From Paralichthys olivaceus (Eukaryota > Chordata > Actinopteri > Pleuronectiformes > Paralichthyidae), in assembly GCF_024713975.1 (NCBI RefSeq), contig NC_091104.1, forward strand, positions 8,947,580 through 9,011,579: DNA of 64,000 bases. Reading direction: 5' to 3'. A model generated the notes under the pieces. That model did no database searches. It was not told the origin of the DNA and worked only from the letters and a program-made list of their open reading frames with translations. Below, one piece after another: positions 16,827 through 30,369 of this stretch. How positions within the stretch are numbered: position 1 is the stretch's first letter; each line of letters begins with the position of its first letter. Position numbers and translations under genes: made by a program.

Positions 16827-18288
16827 TGCACACAGTATGGGTTGGATAGTTCTAGATCATTGTTTTACTTGTTGTTTTTAAATATGCTGTGATACTCCTG
16901 ATGTCTCTTGTTTGTATTTCCCACATATTCGGAAGGCTTTAAGGTTAAACAGTACACGGTCACTACAGGTAGTTTTTAAAACAAACAGTAAATCACAAGG
17001 TTTTATTTTACTCACCATAAACCTGCATTAACTGATTTTGGGGGGAATATGGGGACAGTGCAGGACGGCCGGTTGTGCAGTGGTTCGAACTACCATTACT
17101 ATTTATTTTTTATTTTCTATTATTTATTTTGACCTTTCACGTGATCACAAATGATAAACATTTCACACCCGACACTTTTCTTCCACATCAGCATTTTAGC
17201 TTTAATTTAAATTTACAACGACTGGCTCCATCTGCTGCCTCCACCTCGTGACTGGATCAATAACAAAGGGAAGCACAGCTGAGAGGCAGTGGATTGAATC
17301 TGCTGTAGTTGTTGTTTAGTCATATACATATATATACATATATATACAGTATATAAACACACAGTGTGAGGACACAATATTGTACACAGCTGCAACCTAA
17401 TCCAATCTAATACAGCAGTTCTTTATTATATACCTAAGTAATGTTCTTTTTGAGAGGTGTTGATTCGATTCAGGAGCTGAGAGGGGGCTGTCGAGAACAG
17501 CTGATTACTTGAGTCCACAGCAATGACAGCTTTGTGAGACCCACATTTAAATTCTATGATTGGATTTGTAAAGGAGACAACATTTTATATTGAGAAACAC
17601 CTGCCACTGGGTTTCTGCCAAAGGTTCGGGCTACTTCCATTCTACTTTGAAAACATGTGTGGATGAGTCATTTTAGAGGTTTGGTTACAGACTAGAACTA
17701 AATGTGTGTGTATGGACGGTGCTGGCGGTTTCCACCCAAACTTTACTATTGTTTATGTGGATTCCCAGTTTGTGTGCAACAAAAGAAGCATTTGAAGATT
17801 GTTATGATGTGGGTCAGTATCATGTGTTTGTGTGCTCATTTGCAAACCGGTGTTTGGTGTTTGCCGTGTTGTGGGTTTGTGTTATTGTTCGTATCTACCT
17901 CCTGAAGGCCTGGAGATCATCGTCCCAAGGCCTCTGTCTCCTCTGGGGTTTGCCGCAGCTGCTTATGTTGATAAATGAGGAATGTTTCTGTGCTTGAAAC
18001 TGAGAAACTGTTTCTCTGGGAATGGTATTGATTAGGGAAATGTCTGCGTCAGGTGAAACACTTGGAGCTTCACCAAACTCATCCTCTCTAATTTCTTCTC
18101 TGCCTCGTCATCAGACAACGAGGACCATGCTCCTTCAGTTGTGTCCCACCAACGTTTACCCTTATTCCTCCCTCTGCTGCTTTCTGTACTGTCCTTGTAC
18201 TAAATTGATCCTCTTCTCACACCCCCTCTCATTGCCCCGACCCTCAACATGACAGGTGTAACACAGTCTTAAGCCTGAGGGGGGCAGA

Positions 18289-19114
<826 letters not shown>

Positions 19115-21995
19115 AACCGGGAGGGGAGGAAAGGGGGGGAGGTGGAGGTGGGAGAGGGGGGAGGAAATAATGAAATAGGAGGGAGAGGAAAGAAAAGAAG
19201 GGGGACGAGAGAAAAACACAGACTCATTAAACGTTATCACTCGGAGCTAAATGTCTGGAAGGCCACCGGGGAATCTCATCAACCACATCCTCCTCCATGT
19301 GACTGGTGCATTCACAAACACAAAAGTTCCATGCTGGAAAAAAATAGTGGATTGCAGCTCGGAGCTTTACATCCACGTGCATTCTGAATATCGCAAATTA
19401 AAAGTAAGAAGCGTGTGTCGCAGAAGAAAAGCTGAGGTGGAAACGGCACTGGGTGTGGACTTCTGCTCACGGAGACCTTGGACTGCGGAAAAGAACACAG
19501 ACGACAGCATCCCCTCACCAAACCGAAGGATCTACACTAAACATTTCTCTCCTCCCTCCCTTTCCTGCTCACACCTAAACATCCCAGCTTCCTCACCACT
19601 CACCCACCTCCTATTATCACAGCTACAGAGAAACTAAATGTGTATGTAACAGAGTCGACAAAGTTAGTTCAAGCCCTATTTTAAGATACACACTGTAGGA
19701 TTCCAAGGTGTGAGACTGCATCTGACTCTGATGTATATAAACATGGGATATTTCAATTATTCCACTAGTCTCCACGTGCCCCGCCCCAGCTATCGTATCA
19801 GTCACAGAAGGTCAGAGGTTAAATTTGTGGCGACAGGACAAATTCACCCATTTTTCTCATCCCGCCTGAAAGACGAAAAACTCCTCGTTACATTTGTCAA
19901 GTTGTCGTCAGATCAACAATCTCATGCGCAAACCCTCCTCATCCGAAGTGGAGAGGCATCCAGCGGCCGTGCACGTGCCACCGACGCGGCACAGCGACGT
20001 TTCTGAGACTTCATCTAGTGTTGAGTAATAACTGTGGATGAAAGGGAAGCAGGACTCTCATCAAGAAAACATACAAATCTGCCTTGAGGACGATACACTT
20101 GGATATTCGTTGCCGAGCTAATAAGACGAAAGCGAACCAGGAGGATTTTTTTTTGGTTCTGTGGAAGAATGTCCGTTTGCTTTGGCACTTTTCATGTGAA
20201 GGTTTCTATTTGTTTGCCTTTTTTTTTCTTCTTGTTTTATGATGCTCTTTAAATTCATGTAAAAAAACAAAACAGAAAGCACACAGAGGAAAAAAACAAT
20301 ACTAATGTAATGGATGTAAAAGTGCAGATTATTGAGTGTGACCTGAATCTGTAATTCTGTTTCCTCTTTGTTTTTGTTGGTCACATCACTTCTCATGCGC
20401 TTATTAGGAAACAGAATGGGTCAAACACACACACATGCATATTTAAACACACATATAGCATGCGCCTGAATGCATTCATGCAAGAGTTGGAAAAAACACA
20501 CACGCATAGCTGTGGTTTTCACTTTGAGTAACCATTTGATTTGATGGAGACAAGCAGGCCTCACTCAGCCTAGATGCTCTCACATTGCTCTTAATATCAT
20601 ACACACACACAAACATGTTTTGCCTACTGTATGTTTTAATGATCTCTGCTGAACACAGGATATGTCCAAAGTGCATATACACACACACAGACACACACCT
20701 TCCTCTCGTAGGAGCTCTAAAACTTGTACTCTTTGTACACTGGACAGCTAAAAGCACAATACTTTTTTACTGACACATCTGTTTGTTTGTTTGTTTGTTT
20801 GTTTGTATAACATTTTTGTGTGCGTTTCTTTTTTTTGTACACGTTTTTTGAATTTTTTTTTGTCTCGTCTGCTATTTTCCATCTCTAACATTTACCCTCT
20901 GGTCCTGAACGTGGAGGAACAATCATCATCATCACCACGATCATACGTAGCTCTGAGTCTCGATTGTAAAATGTTTTATTTCATCATGGCACAACAAGGT
21001 TGCGGTTCTGCTGAACAACAGGGTATCGTGATGTCATCCGTGATTCGCTTTTGGTCGTGAAGAAATACGTGCGTGTGACGTAACCCCCTGTGTACGATGG
21101 CCGCGGAGGGTCCGATTAATTGTCCACTTCTCTCCATCTCTCAGGCGGTTTTAACAAACGATTTGGAGGATAATCTGCTCCTGTACTGTTGAACCCAAAG
21201 ACACAGATAATGCCCCTTTTAACCGTGTGTTCATTTGTCTGGAAAAACAAAAAAGAAACTACGAAAAGAAAAAGCACAGCAACTGTCGTCGTCGTCGTCG
21301 TCGTCTGTCTCCCTCTGTCTCTATGTGTGCAGCAGAATCATCAACTGGGCACTTTAGGGTGACATTTTACTTGAAGACTTGCTTATTAATCAGCACTGCC
21401 TCATTTATAAGCACCATGTAAAATGCCCCTCCTTCATCACTCATGCCCACTTTAAACTATTTCAAATGTGTAGTTACTGTAAATAAGCATAAGGTAGTTC
21501 AACGACACGTTAGGAAGAGCTTCAAGTAAGATGTTACCCATGTAAAGAAAACCTGTACCCGCTGTCTTTCTGGGAATATGTCCTCTGTAACCAGGAAATA
21601 TTGTTACAGTAGGAGGTTCAATGTTGCTATATACTGTAAAATACAGCTTATTAATGATGCTCATGATATATTGTATTTGACACATCCACTCTTCAGATCA
21701 ATCGGATAATACTAGCAAAATGTGAATATGTAACTAAAGGTTCCACTCCATAGCTTTTACTTTTTTATTTTCCAAGTTGACAATGAATCCGTTGTTATGG
21801 ACGTGTTGTGTTTTGCACTAATGTGAGGTCCTGTTTAAAAGCATTGTAAACACACCCTTTACTTGTTAGACACCAGGGATGCTCATTCGCACGCTTTCGT
21901 TTTGTCGTTTTCCACCGGGTTATATTTCAGAAACGGGAGATCTGGGTTTGTCTTGTGCTCGTTAAGATGGAGTAAAAAGCATTAAAGCTAAAAAA
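19115..21995 (+). other. diras1: diras1 3' untranslated region
   Basis: No coding signal follows the stop. The ATTAAA at 21981-21986 is the best polyadenylation signal, implying about 2.9 kb of 3' UTR, in line with the long 3' UTR known for DIRAS1. It opens with a G-rich purine stretch at 19115-19210 and includes (TTTG)n at about 20782-20806 and a (GTC)n run at about 21286-21305. Confidence 0.55.
20780..20806. repeat. (TTTG)n microsatellite
   Basis: Six consecutive tttg units inside the inferred diras1 3' UTR. Confidence 0.9.
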
Positions 21996-22458
21996 AACAA
22001 ACAAAACAGAAGCAACAACAGCTGGAAATAACATGTAACATCCCTCAGACTCGCCTCTGGTCTGATCTGATGTGTAGCTACCGGCGGCAGGGTTGCACAC
22101 GCTGCATAAATATCAGCTTTACACGTCTGATTGCCTCACGCAGAATGGCAGATTGCGAGCGCATGTTTGTGCAATGTGTTGTTCTGCTGACGTCTATACA
22201 GGAGACTGTCGCTGCTCATGTTCCTGCGTGGAATATGATACAGCGGGGCGGAAAAACAATGAGGCAGCGTTCGAGAGCGGCGTGCGGACAACAAGCTGGA
22301 GCGAGAGGGAAGGGGGCTATTAATAGAAGTGGTGTGAAAATGTGGAGAGCAACTGCGCCAACCGTGGCCTGTGTACGACTCGTGTGTGTCTGTGTGTCTG
22401 CTGAGTTTCCTCACAAGGCTTGTCTCATCTCATTTGACAATGAAGCATATTCACTGCT

Positions 22459-22830
22459 GCTGTGTGTGTGTGTGTGTGTGTGTGTTTTGTGTGTTCAACC
22501 ATGAATGAGTACAATCACCTATTTGCATATTTTGTCTATCACTCTGGCCTGTATAAGTTTGTGTGTGTTTACGTGTGTGTGCGTGTTCGTGTGCTTGTGT
22601 GCGTGTGTGTTTACGTGTGTGTGTGTGTGTGTGTGTGTGTGTTGTTGCACCATCTTATCAAGTGTCTGTCAGATGTTTGAAGCTCCTCCTGTGGAGAATG
22701 CCCACACATTCAGCATGAGTCATCCTGCACTGCTCATCACACACACACACACACACACATATGCAGCTGTATGGAAGCTGAACATATAGACTTCATGCAC
22801 ACTTACACACACACACACACACACACACGT
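22459..22830. repeat. Cluster of (GT)n and (AC)n microsatellites
   Basis: Four dinucleotide tracts lie within 370 bases: GT at about 22461-22484 and 22613-22642, AC at about 22738-22759 and 22806-22828. The strand sense switches between the second and third tracts. Confidence 0.9.
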
Positions 22831-24744
22831 TCTATTCACACAGGCCTCATCACTGGCTGTTTTCCTGCTCGTCACTCTCGTACAGGTCGCCTCTGCTTCT
22901 CTGTCCGCTCCCCTTGAAACTCCCGAGTTTCTTTCACTTCATTCCCTCCCATGTTTCTGTGAGTCGCTTGCACTTGAACAGACTGAAGGTCGACACTGCT
23001 CACGCCCGACTGTAGATAGTTGTAAATAGTGTTTAAAGGACTTCATATTTCAGAGATCAGAGAGGAGGAGAGCGTGTGGAAGAAAGGAAGCTGTGGGTGG
23101 AAGGTTCTGCATTTCTTTCCATAGGGAAAGTGTCCATTTGGAAGCTTGTACTTGGCTCCAGAAGAGAGCTTCTCTATGTCGGCTGCCATGAAAAAACTTT
23201 GGTCTGTTTCCAAAGTGTGCTATAATTTTCTCTGCAAGGAAAAACAACAAACTGGCCTTTAAAACAGGACATTTGCAGAGACCCAAAGTGCCCAATATCC
23301 GATGAATGAATAGGATGATCACAAATATATATCAACTAATTCTGAAATAATCCAATAAATGTTCAAAACTCATCCTTTCTTTCTTTCATAATAACAAGTT
23401 TTTGTCATTTTTATTTAATTCCAGCAGGTTTTATTTCTGACTTCTCTTATTATCATTATTTAAGTGTTATTTTCCCCAGAGGTTTTATTTTATAATCCCA
23501 CTTTTCATCACAGTCTTTGTTAAAGAAAAGAAAACAAACAAATGCAGTGATGTGATTGGCTGACTGCTAAATCAGACCAAAGCAGCAGCTAATTACATAA
23601 CAGGATCTTCAGGTTTGCTCTGAACTAAAGTTGCACCGTGTTGGTGTTGTAAAGTAAACGCAGACTTTGGAAGAAGGACATTTGATCTTCAGAATTGCTG
23701 GAAAGAAATAAAAATGTCATGTTATTGAGAAACGAAGCAGGATAAAGTGGCATTTGATGAAACTGAAGCTGGATCGCTACCAGGCAAAGTTCACCTCGGT
23801 TGTCCGTCGGCCTCAGAGGTCACAGGGGACAGGCTCTTACTGCAGAGGAAGCTTGGTTCACGTGTGTTCTTCCATTGCAGGGTGGGAAACGCGACCATGT
23901 GGCGCTGAAACAAGGGGTCGAGTGTAGGACCTGAAAACAAAAATAAAACGCTTTATTTGTCCGTCAGTCTCATTTCTACCAACGAGGGCAGGTCACCGTC
24001 CTGTCAGAGGATCTGAAGGAAAATCAGCTCTGGAGGACTGAAACTGAAAGAAATGCTACCACTGACCCCGTTGACCTCTCCAGCTCACCCCTTTACTTCT
24101 CGTCTGATTGGCTCAGAGCCTCACAAAAACGTTTCTGCGGACGGGGTGTGGGGAAGGGGCGTAAAGTGGGGGTTTGTGGGTAATGTAGTTTGGTACTATC
24201 CTGTCGCTCTGGCTCTTCATCCCTGCATGGTCCCTTATTGGTGTTTCAGCCAGCATGAGAACAAGGACACAAACTGTGAATCATCTTTGTATTTTTTTAA
24301 ATAAATTCCTCAGCAGCATTTACGGCTTCAGTTTTGCAAATGGTTTATTTCTTTTTAGCACTTGTTGTTTTTTGTAAATTATTGGAAAACAAAAATTCTT
24401 CTGTTGGAACTTTTTTTAATTTAACTAATTATGATGTATAGATATTTATTCTAGCAATAGTCTTCCTATTAAGATATACTGTGCTGATGCATCCTCTGAA
24501 TAACTGAAAATAATTATATATATAATTATATATATGATCATAATTATATATATATGATAATAATAATATTCAATCTGCAAAATGATTTTCCTAATAAAAA
24601 TGTGATATGCAGTGTTTCTCATCTTTTTGATTTGTTGCTTATTGTTTACTGAAGGTTGGTAGTTTAAATAAAATCAGTATAATTACTTTTTCCTTACTAT
24701 GCATGGTAATGTATTTATTGATTATATTCTTATTATAAATCTGA

Positions 24745-25165
24745 AACTGAAAAGTAACCAGAAACTTAATTTATCAAATAATATAGTGGAGTAAAAAGCA
24801 ATCGTAATATTTGCCTCTGAATTGTAGAAAAGAAGAAACAGCAGCATAAAATAATTATACTACTCAAAAATAGTACTTGAGTTAAAGTACATTTACTCAA
24901 CTAGTTAAGTTACCAAATAATGTAGTGGATTAAATAGCACTAGTAATAATTGCCTCTGAATTGAAATGCAGGAGAAGAAGCCTATTGAAGTAAAACCACT
25001 TTTGTTGGCATGAGAATAGTACTTGAGTAAATGTACTCAGTTACATTTACTTATGCTATTCTTGAGTTATCAGATAATGTAGTGGAGTAAAATGCACTTT
25101 TAATGTTCGTCTCTGAATTGTAATGGAGGAGAAGAAGCATTATATAAATGAAAACACGTTAACGT
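24745..25165. repeat. Three tandem degraded units of a teleost DNA-transposon-like repeat
   Basis: Three successive units share 'aataatgtagtgga', 'gtaaaa.gca', 'tgcctctgaattg' and 'agtacttgagt.aa'. They start at about 24770, 24913 and 25072. The phrase 'tagtacttgagtaaatgtactcagttacatttac' (given here only as a description of its parts) is typical of the ends of abundant non-autonomous hAT-like elements in fish. No transposase is present. The family name is inferred from memory of such ends and needs a library check. Confidence 0.6.
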
Positions 25166-25195
25166 TTATCTCATGGCTCTGATGCACCGTTAAGC

Positions 25196-25282
25196 TCAGC
25201 AGCAGAGCAGCAGCAGAGCATCAGCAGAGCAGCAGCAGAGCAGCGGCAGAGCAGCGGCAGCAGAGCAGCAGCAGAGCGGCCT
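25196..25282. repeat. AGC/CAG-rich minisatellite
   Basis: About 85 bases of repeated 'cagcagcagag' and 'cggcagagcag' units, roughly nine-base and twelve-base periods built from CAG triplets. It is not in a supported exon. Confidence 0.9.
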
Positions 25283-27922
25283 CAGACCTCTGTCGCGTCC
25301 TCGCTGAATTCACATGAAACACTCAGAGACAAAGTGAGTGCAGAGATGCTGAGTTCACAGCCTCCCACTCCTCCCTCCCCTCGCTCCCACCTCTCCCTTT
25401 TAACCCTTGCACATCTGCTCGTGGATGCTGGGCCTGGCACGGTTGCTATGGAGACCGTGTGACGTTGACAACGGTTGTCGCATCAGAGCGTGGTGTGACC
25501 CTGGTGGGGACTGAGATGCGCTAAGACAGGCACAGGTCTCCCAGGCCTCTGCTGCTGCTGCTGTGTGCACAACAAAGCAGAAATAGGAGAAGTCCCACCC
25601 TCTAGGGCCAGTGTGGTAATCCCTCCTCTGGATCTTAATGAGAGAATCCTCTTGTACACACACACTCACACTCACACACACTCACACACAGGCTTCGAGA
25701 CATCTGGGAGAGTCTGTGAGTGTGTGTGCAGTTCAGAGCTGGATGATCCAGGACTAAAACTTGTTGTTGAGCACTGTACTGACCTCCAGCTTCTCAGATT
25801 GAAGTTTTTGCTATTTCCTTGTTTTTCCATGAGCCATTTCAAATTTGGGTGTTAGTCAAATCCAAAATTAATAAATGTAGGGGGGGGGGATTCAAGCAGC
25901 AGCTCTTTCAAGCCTGTGGAGCATCTTTTATGTGTCTCATGGCTTTCCACCACTTATTTCTTAGAAAATGAAGAAACCTGCTGTAATCGACTGTAAGCTA
26001 CTCAACACACACACACACACTCACACACACAGGAAGGAGGGAAAAGGGAGGGGAAAGAGGGAGAAATGGAGGAAGGAAGCGAGACAGATGAAGGAGGGTG
26101 AAGGAGGAGAACAGTGGTGGGAGACAGAGGAAGAGAGAGCTAAAAGGTGAGGAGAGAAATGTATAGGCATCAGCATAATTTCACACATCAGTGGAAATGA
26201 GGCCAATGCGGTACTCGGTGTGAGATATAAATATAGCTCTCCTGTGGTTATATTAAGCAGCTTGAAATGGTTTCTATAGAGCCACGACGAAGACCCGGAC
26301 GCAGAAGTGAGTTTGCATGAACATTTTTTCAACTCTGTATGTATTTCTGTCTGTGCATGAAGTATAATTCATCTGCAGTTGTACTGGAAAATGTTATGAT
26401 TCCAATGAAATTCAAGTCAAGTCTCCCCTTTGTGCACGGGCCTCCCCCCTTAAAATAAATTAGATAGCTCTTAATTAAAGCATACATACACAACAATGAA
26501 TAAAGAAAGAAAGAAGAAAAGATAGAGGTGTGAAAAAGTCAAAACATCTTAAAGTTTCTTTGTACATAAGAATCTGTCAAACACAGAGTTCATCGTAAAT
26601 GCCTTCTTATATTAGCTATAATATTATGTATATGATATATCATACACATTGTCGTATTTTCTTATATTGATTAAGTTCTTGATAGAAAAAAATTAAAAGT
26701 CAAATATTGATATAGTCTGTCTTTCTCACAGAATAACATAACATCTTGATCTCACGAATCACTCTGAAAATATAGAAACATTTCTTCAACCTGAGAATGA
26801 TTTGTTTGTCTAAGTGTCCTTATAAGTTCAAAATATAGTTCTGAACATCCATCCAAAACATATACGGTGATACAATAAATAAAATATTGGTCCCATCAGC
26901 ACAGCACTACTCTGTTAGTCTTTATTTATGCCATCATATAAAGTCTTGAGCCTCTGGAACCTTTATTTTGAAGGCAGGTGTCTCTGTTCCTGTCTCTGGA
27001 TTCCCTCGTGTAGTTTTCATCTCTCGGTTGAATGAAGGAATCAGATGTTTTGGTGTTGTGCTGATTTGAATTGTACATTGTCGTTCGATGCAACAACACT
27101 GTTCGGACGACATCGGCTATAAGATCACAAAGTTTTATTTTTGAATATAAAAAATTAAATACTGCAGATGAATTACACTTCATGAAGGGGCGGATCCTCG
27201 GAGGGGGCCAGGGGGGTACTGGTCCCAACTGAAATCTAATTGGCCCCTGAAGTGCCCCTGTCCTGTCAGGACTAACAAAAATAGGCACCTCACTGAATTA
27301 TGCATGGATGATGGATATGTTATGATCTCCATCAGCATCAGCAGGATTTACAGCCTCACAACCCGGATCTGGTGTCAAAATAAAAGCTTTTTCTACACAT
27401 TAGACATTTGTCCTCTTCAAACAGATGCAGCCAACGATCCTGCAGCAGATGCAGCACATCCAGCTTCGTGTGGAGGAGGAGGAGGAGGAGGAGGGGACTG
27501 TGCAGCTCGGTGTGTTTGCACTGGGCCTGCCAGGAATAGAAGGAGCGGCCCACACCTCTCCGGAGAAGAGGGGAACACGGTTATAGGCCGATGGCGCCAC
27601 CGTGTGGATGCACAGCTCAGTGGACCCAGGTGGGAGGGAAGTTATCTGGTGCACAGATCCAGATGTGCATGTCAGAGGAAATCAAATCCATGTTGCAGGT
27701 TGGACAAACAGGGAACTAAGGTCACAGCTGTGGTGTGGAGTGGACTTCTCTCTGTCAAACAAGGTCAGGATGTTTTACTTGAGCACAAAGCCTTTAGTTA
27801 AATAAGGGTCAGAGCAAAGTAAAGTACACATACAATGAATTTGGTGTTGGTCCAAGCATAAATATAAAAATGTTATAAACACTACAATAAGGATTATATA
27901 TGCAATATGAAGAATCGATATT

Positions 27923-27930
27923 TACATGAG

Positions 27931-28000
<70 letters not shown>

Positions 28001-28010
28001 CTCATGTAAT
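27923..28010. repeat. (TA)n tract inside a near-perfect palindrome
   Basis: 'acatgagtattatata' on the left is the reverse complement of 'tatataatactcatgt' on the right, with about 55 bases of TA between them. A second 'aatactcatgta' follows the right arm, and 'atcgatat' appears on both outer sides. The whole can fold as one long hairpin or cruciform. Confidence 0.85.
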
Positions 28011-28639
28011 ACTCATGTATATATCGATATATATATATATATATATATTTAGAGATGATTCAGATATTTTGGTACATAGTTTACATATATATGTTTATCA
28101 TATAGTGCATTTACATCGGTCACTTGTTCTGAGATAATATGTAAACCAATATGGCGTATTTCAAATACAAGAATATGTAAAAAGTGGCTAAATAGATTTG
28201 TATGTGTAGCCTATATGAGACACTCAAAGGTTAAATGCAGTTTTTGTCAATGGTGGTAAATGAAAAAAATTATGGTAAATTCAACAGTAGCCTATTTTGT
28301 GTGACCTCGAGCAACAGCTGTAATTTACAATAAAATAAAGAAAAATAAAGTAAAGACCATTCAGCCTCAGCCACTGTCTTACACATCGAGAGAACATTGT
28401 TTTATTAACAAGCTAAAACATTATATATACATATATAGTCTGAAAACTTGCAGGCTAAGTCTTTATAAGCTCCAAACAAGGCACCAGGGCTCCTCAAGAA
28501 AATACATGATTTACCTCATCGCCTGCATTTGTTTCTGCCTCCATGAGGATACATTTGGCTCATGTGCATATTCAAAATGGTTTGTTTGGGTGATACATGA
28601 GATGTTGGTCTGAGAGCCCCTGGGTTACAGCTGCTGTCA

Positions 28640-28833
28640 CCGGCTCGGATGGATGAAGGGAGGGAGAAGGAGAGAGGGAGAGAGGGAGGCAGAGAAGGGG
28701 GGCAGAGGAGTGGACAGACACTGGTATCGGAGGGGGAGGCGTTTGGCTCGGTGAGGACGGGGAGTGAGCGAGTGGAGCGGCTGAGGAAGCAGCGGATCTG
28801 TCCCTTTAAATCACCAATACAGCGCAATCGGAG
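28640..28833 (+). promoter_or_regulatory. gng7: Probable gng7 promoter and non-coding first exon
   Basis: A purine-rich GA/GGA block is followed by CpG-containing sequence and a strong donor, gcaatcggag|gtgagt, after base 28833. GC- and CpG-rich sequence continues to about 29650, like a CpG island. The next coding exon on this strand is gng7 at 33.1 kb, and GNG genes typically have 5' non-coding exons. The start site is not resolved; the assignment rests on position and splice signal. Confidence 0.45.
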
Positions 28834-30329
28834 GTGAGTTTGGAGATATTCGGGTATTTTGTTTTTCCTCCCCCGTGTATAATAATCCTTACGCGTCCGT
28901 GCGCCTCTGCAAAAGAAAAAAAACCCCGTTCTCCCGACACCGAGGGCGGCTGCAGCAGCAGGGAGAGAGAGGGGGAGAGAGAGGGGCTTCATCAGTGTCA
29001 CGAATCCGGATTTCCCCAGCCCTTTGCCGGCAGAGAGGGTGGGGAGGACCGTGGACAGGGTCAGTGGAAGATTTCCTTCAGCTCGCCAGGACGCACGAAC
29101 CACTGTATCCAAAAAAATCAAAACAACAACCTCTGGATCTCGTGCGTTGAAGTAGAGGCCGTGTCACTTTGTGTAATAGCGGAGCATAAAGGCATGCGCT
29201 CCAGTCTTGTGCCCATTGTCGCTGGAGGGGTTGACATACTGGCTGCCTCCCTCCAAACATGTCACCACCCTGCTGCCAGGCACGGCTAACAACCAGGGCC
29301 CCGAAACGCTCCGGTGCTCACAGGAGAAAATATCTCAGGCTTTGTGATATGTGCACAAGGTCTGCGCGCCTGTGCGTCTGTGTGTGTGCGCTTGTGTGTG
29401 TGTGTGTGGATAGCCATGGGAGAGAGAGGACATGCTGTTCTATCCATCAAAATGCCCGCATTGTGTTTTCACACGGTGGAGCAGCGAGCAGGGGCCTGTG
29501 GTGGAGGATGTGGCTCCGTGCTGCAGGCCCCGTCCGCTCCGGAGCTGCTGCTGGGATCGATAAGGATTGATGCATGTTTGCGCGTCTCGAGAGCGGCCGT
29601 GCTGGGCTCGCATGGCTGCAGGCTGCGTGGCTGGGGCCTGTCCAGCTCTGGTGGTGTTTGGTCCAGGCCAAGACAAATGTCCATCTCAGTGCATGGGTTC
29701 CTGTCTCTGTTCCCTCTCTCTCTCTATATATGAGTGTTTCAATGTGGGGGTGTGTAGGAAACACAAGACCTGACTGTATGTGCTGGTTTTTAATGGTCCA
29801 GCTCCATTCTCCCAGCAAAGAAAGTTAGATCAAATCAACAGGCTGAGGAAATCCAAGCTTATAATATCTCTGTGTTGTCCATTTCTTAAAGGTGTTTCCT
29901 CAGTTCTTGCTTTGGGAAACGTGGAAACACCAGAACCATCTCTTGCGTTTGAACATTCACTTTCTAAAAAAAACACACCAAAGAAATCACATGTGAAAGT
30001 TACACCAGGTTGTAAAAGGAGGAGGAGGGTGTGAGGAGAGCTGTCAGCTTGTTTCAACATCATCCTGGTGTGAGAGATGGTGTCACTTTTATCTGTCTGC
30101 CTCAAAAACTAGAGTCCGGTGTCCAAGTGTCCAAATCAGTTTTATTCTGCTCTGTGATAAACGTCGAGCTTACAGTGTGTGATGTTGTTGTATCCTAAAG
30201 TGAAGCATCTCCTGTTAAGGGTATATCTACAGTTTATTCATCACTGATGCGGCATACGGGGTGATTTAGGGACACGGCTCAAACCCTGACAGATAAGGAC
30301 AAGCATGCAATATGGTGTGATGGAAAAAA

Positions 30330-30369
<40 letters not shown>

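Larger units (their letters stand above)
8239..18255 (+). other. Long first intron of diras1 (inferred), repeat-bearing and with possible enhancers
   Basis: About 10 kb without a supported coding exon. It includes (CATC)n near 8905-8936, a G-run at 9293-9302, a C-run at 9530-9543, a long (AC)n at 13324-13404, (AAT)n near 14780-14808, a hairpin element at 15568-15665 and a SINE-like copy at 16701-16826. Segments near 13800-14110 and 16180-16450 have the balanced, repeat-free look of conserved non-coding DNA. That is only an impression. Confidence 0.45.
21996..28600. other. Repeat-rich intergenic region between diras1 and gng7
   Basis: No supported gene. It contains dinucleotide clusters, AT-rich sequence at 24.4-24.7 kb, a tandem transposon-derived block at 24.75-25.16 kb, a CAG-type minisatellite at 25.2 kb, a purine-rich stretch at 26030-26150, and a long TA palindrome at 27.9 kb. 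Open frames here are short and of low complexity. Confidence 0.55.

Noticed and set aside
17062-17092. A possible tRNA gene suggested by 'gtgcagtggttcgaa'
   Set aside because: Only a B-box-like word is present, with no cloverleaf. It matches the head of the SINE-like family.
22070-22504. A 144-codon + strand frame
   Set aside because: It ends in a GT microsatellite read as Cys-Val and has no recognisable domain.
27304-27801. A 165-codon + strand frame with a glycine run
   Set aside because: The glycine run comes from a (GGA)n tract; there are no splice or family signals and the composition is like its surroundings.
28516-29121. A 201-codon open frame on the minus strand
   Set aside because: It lies over a purine-rich CpG region, is low-complexity, resembles no family and fits the inferred gng7 5' region.
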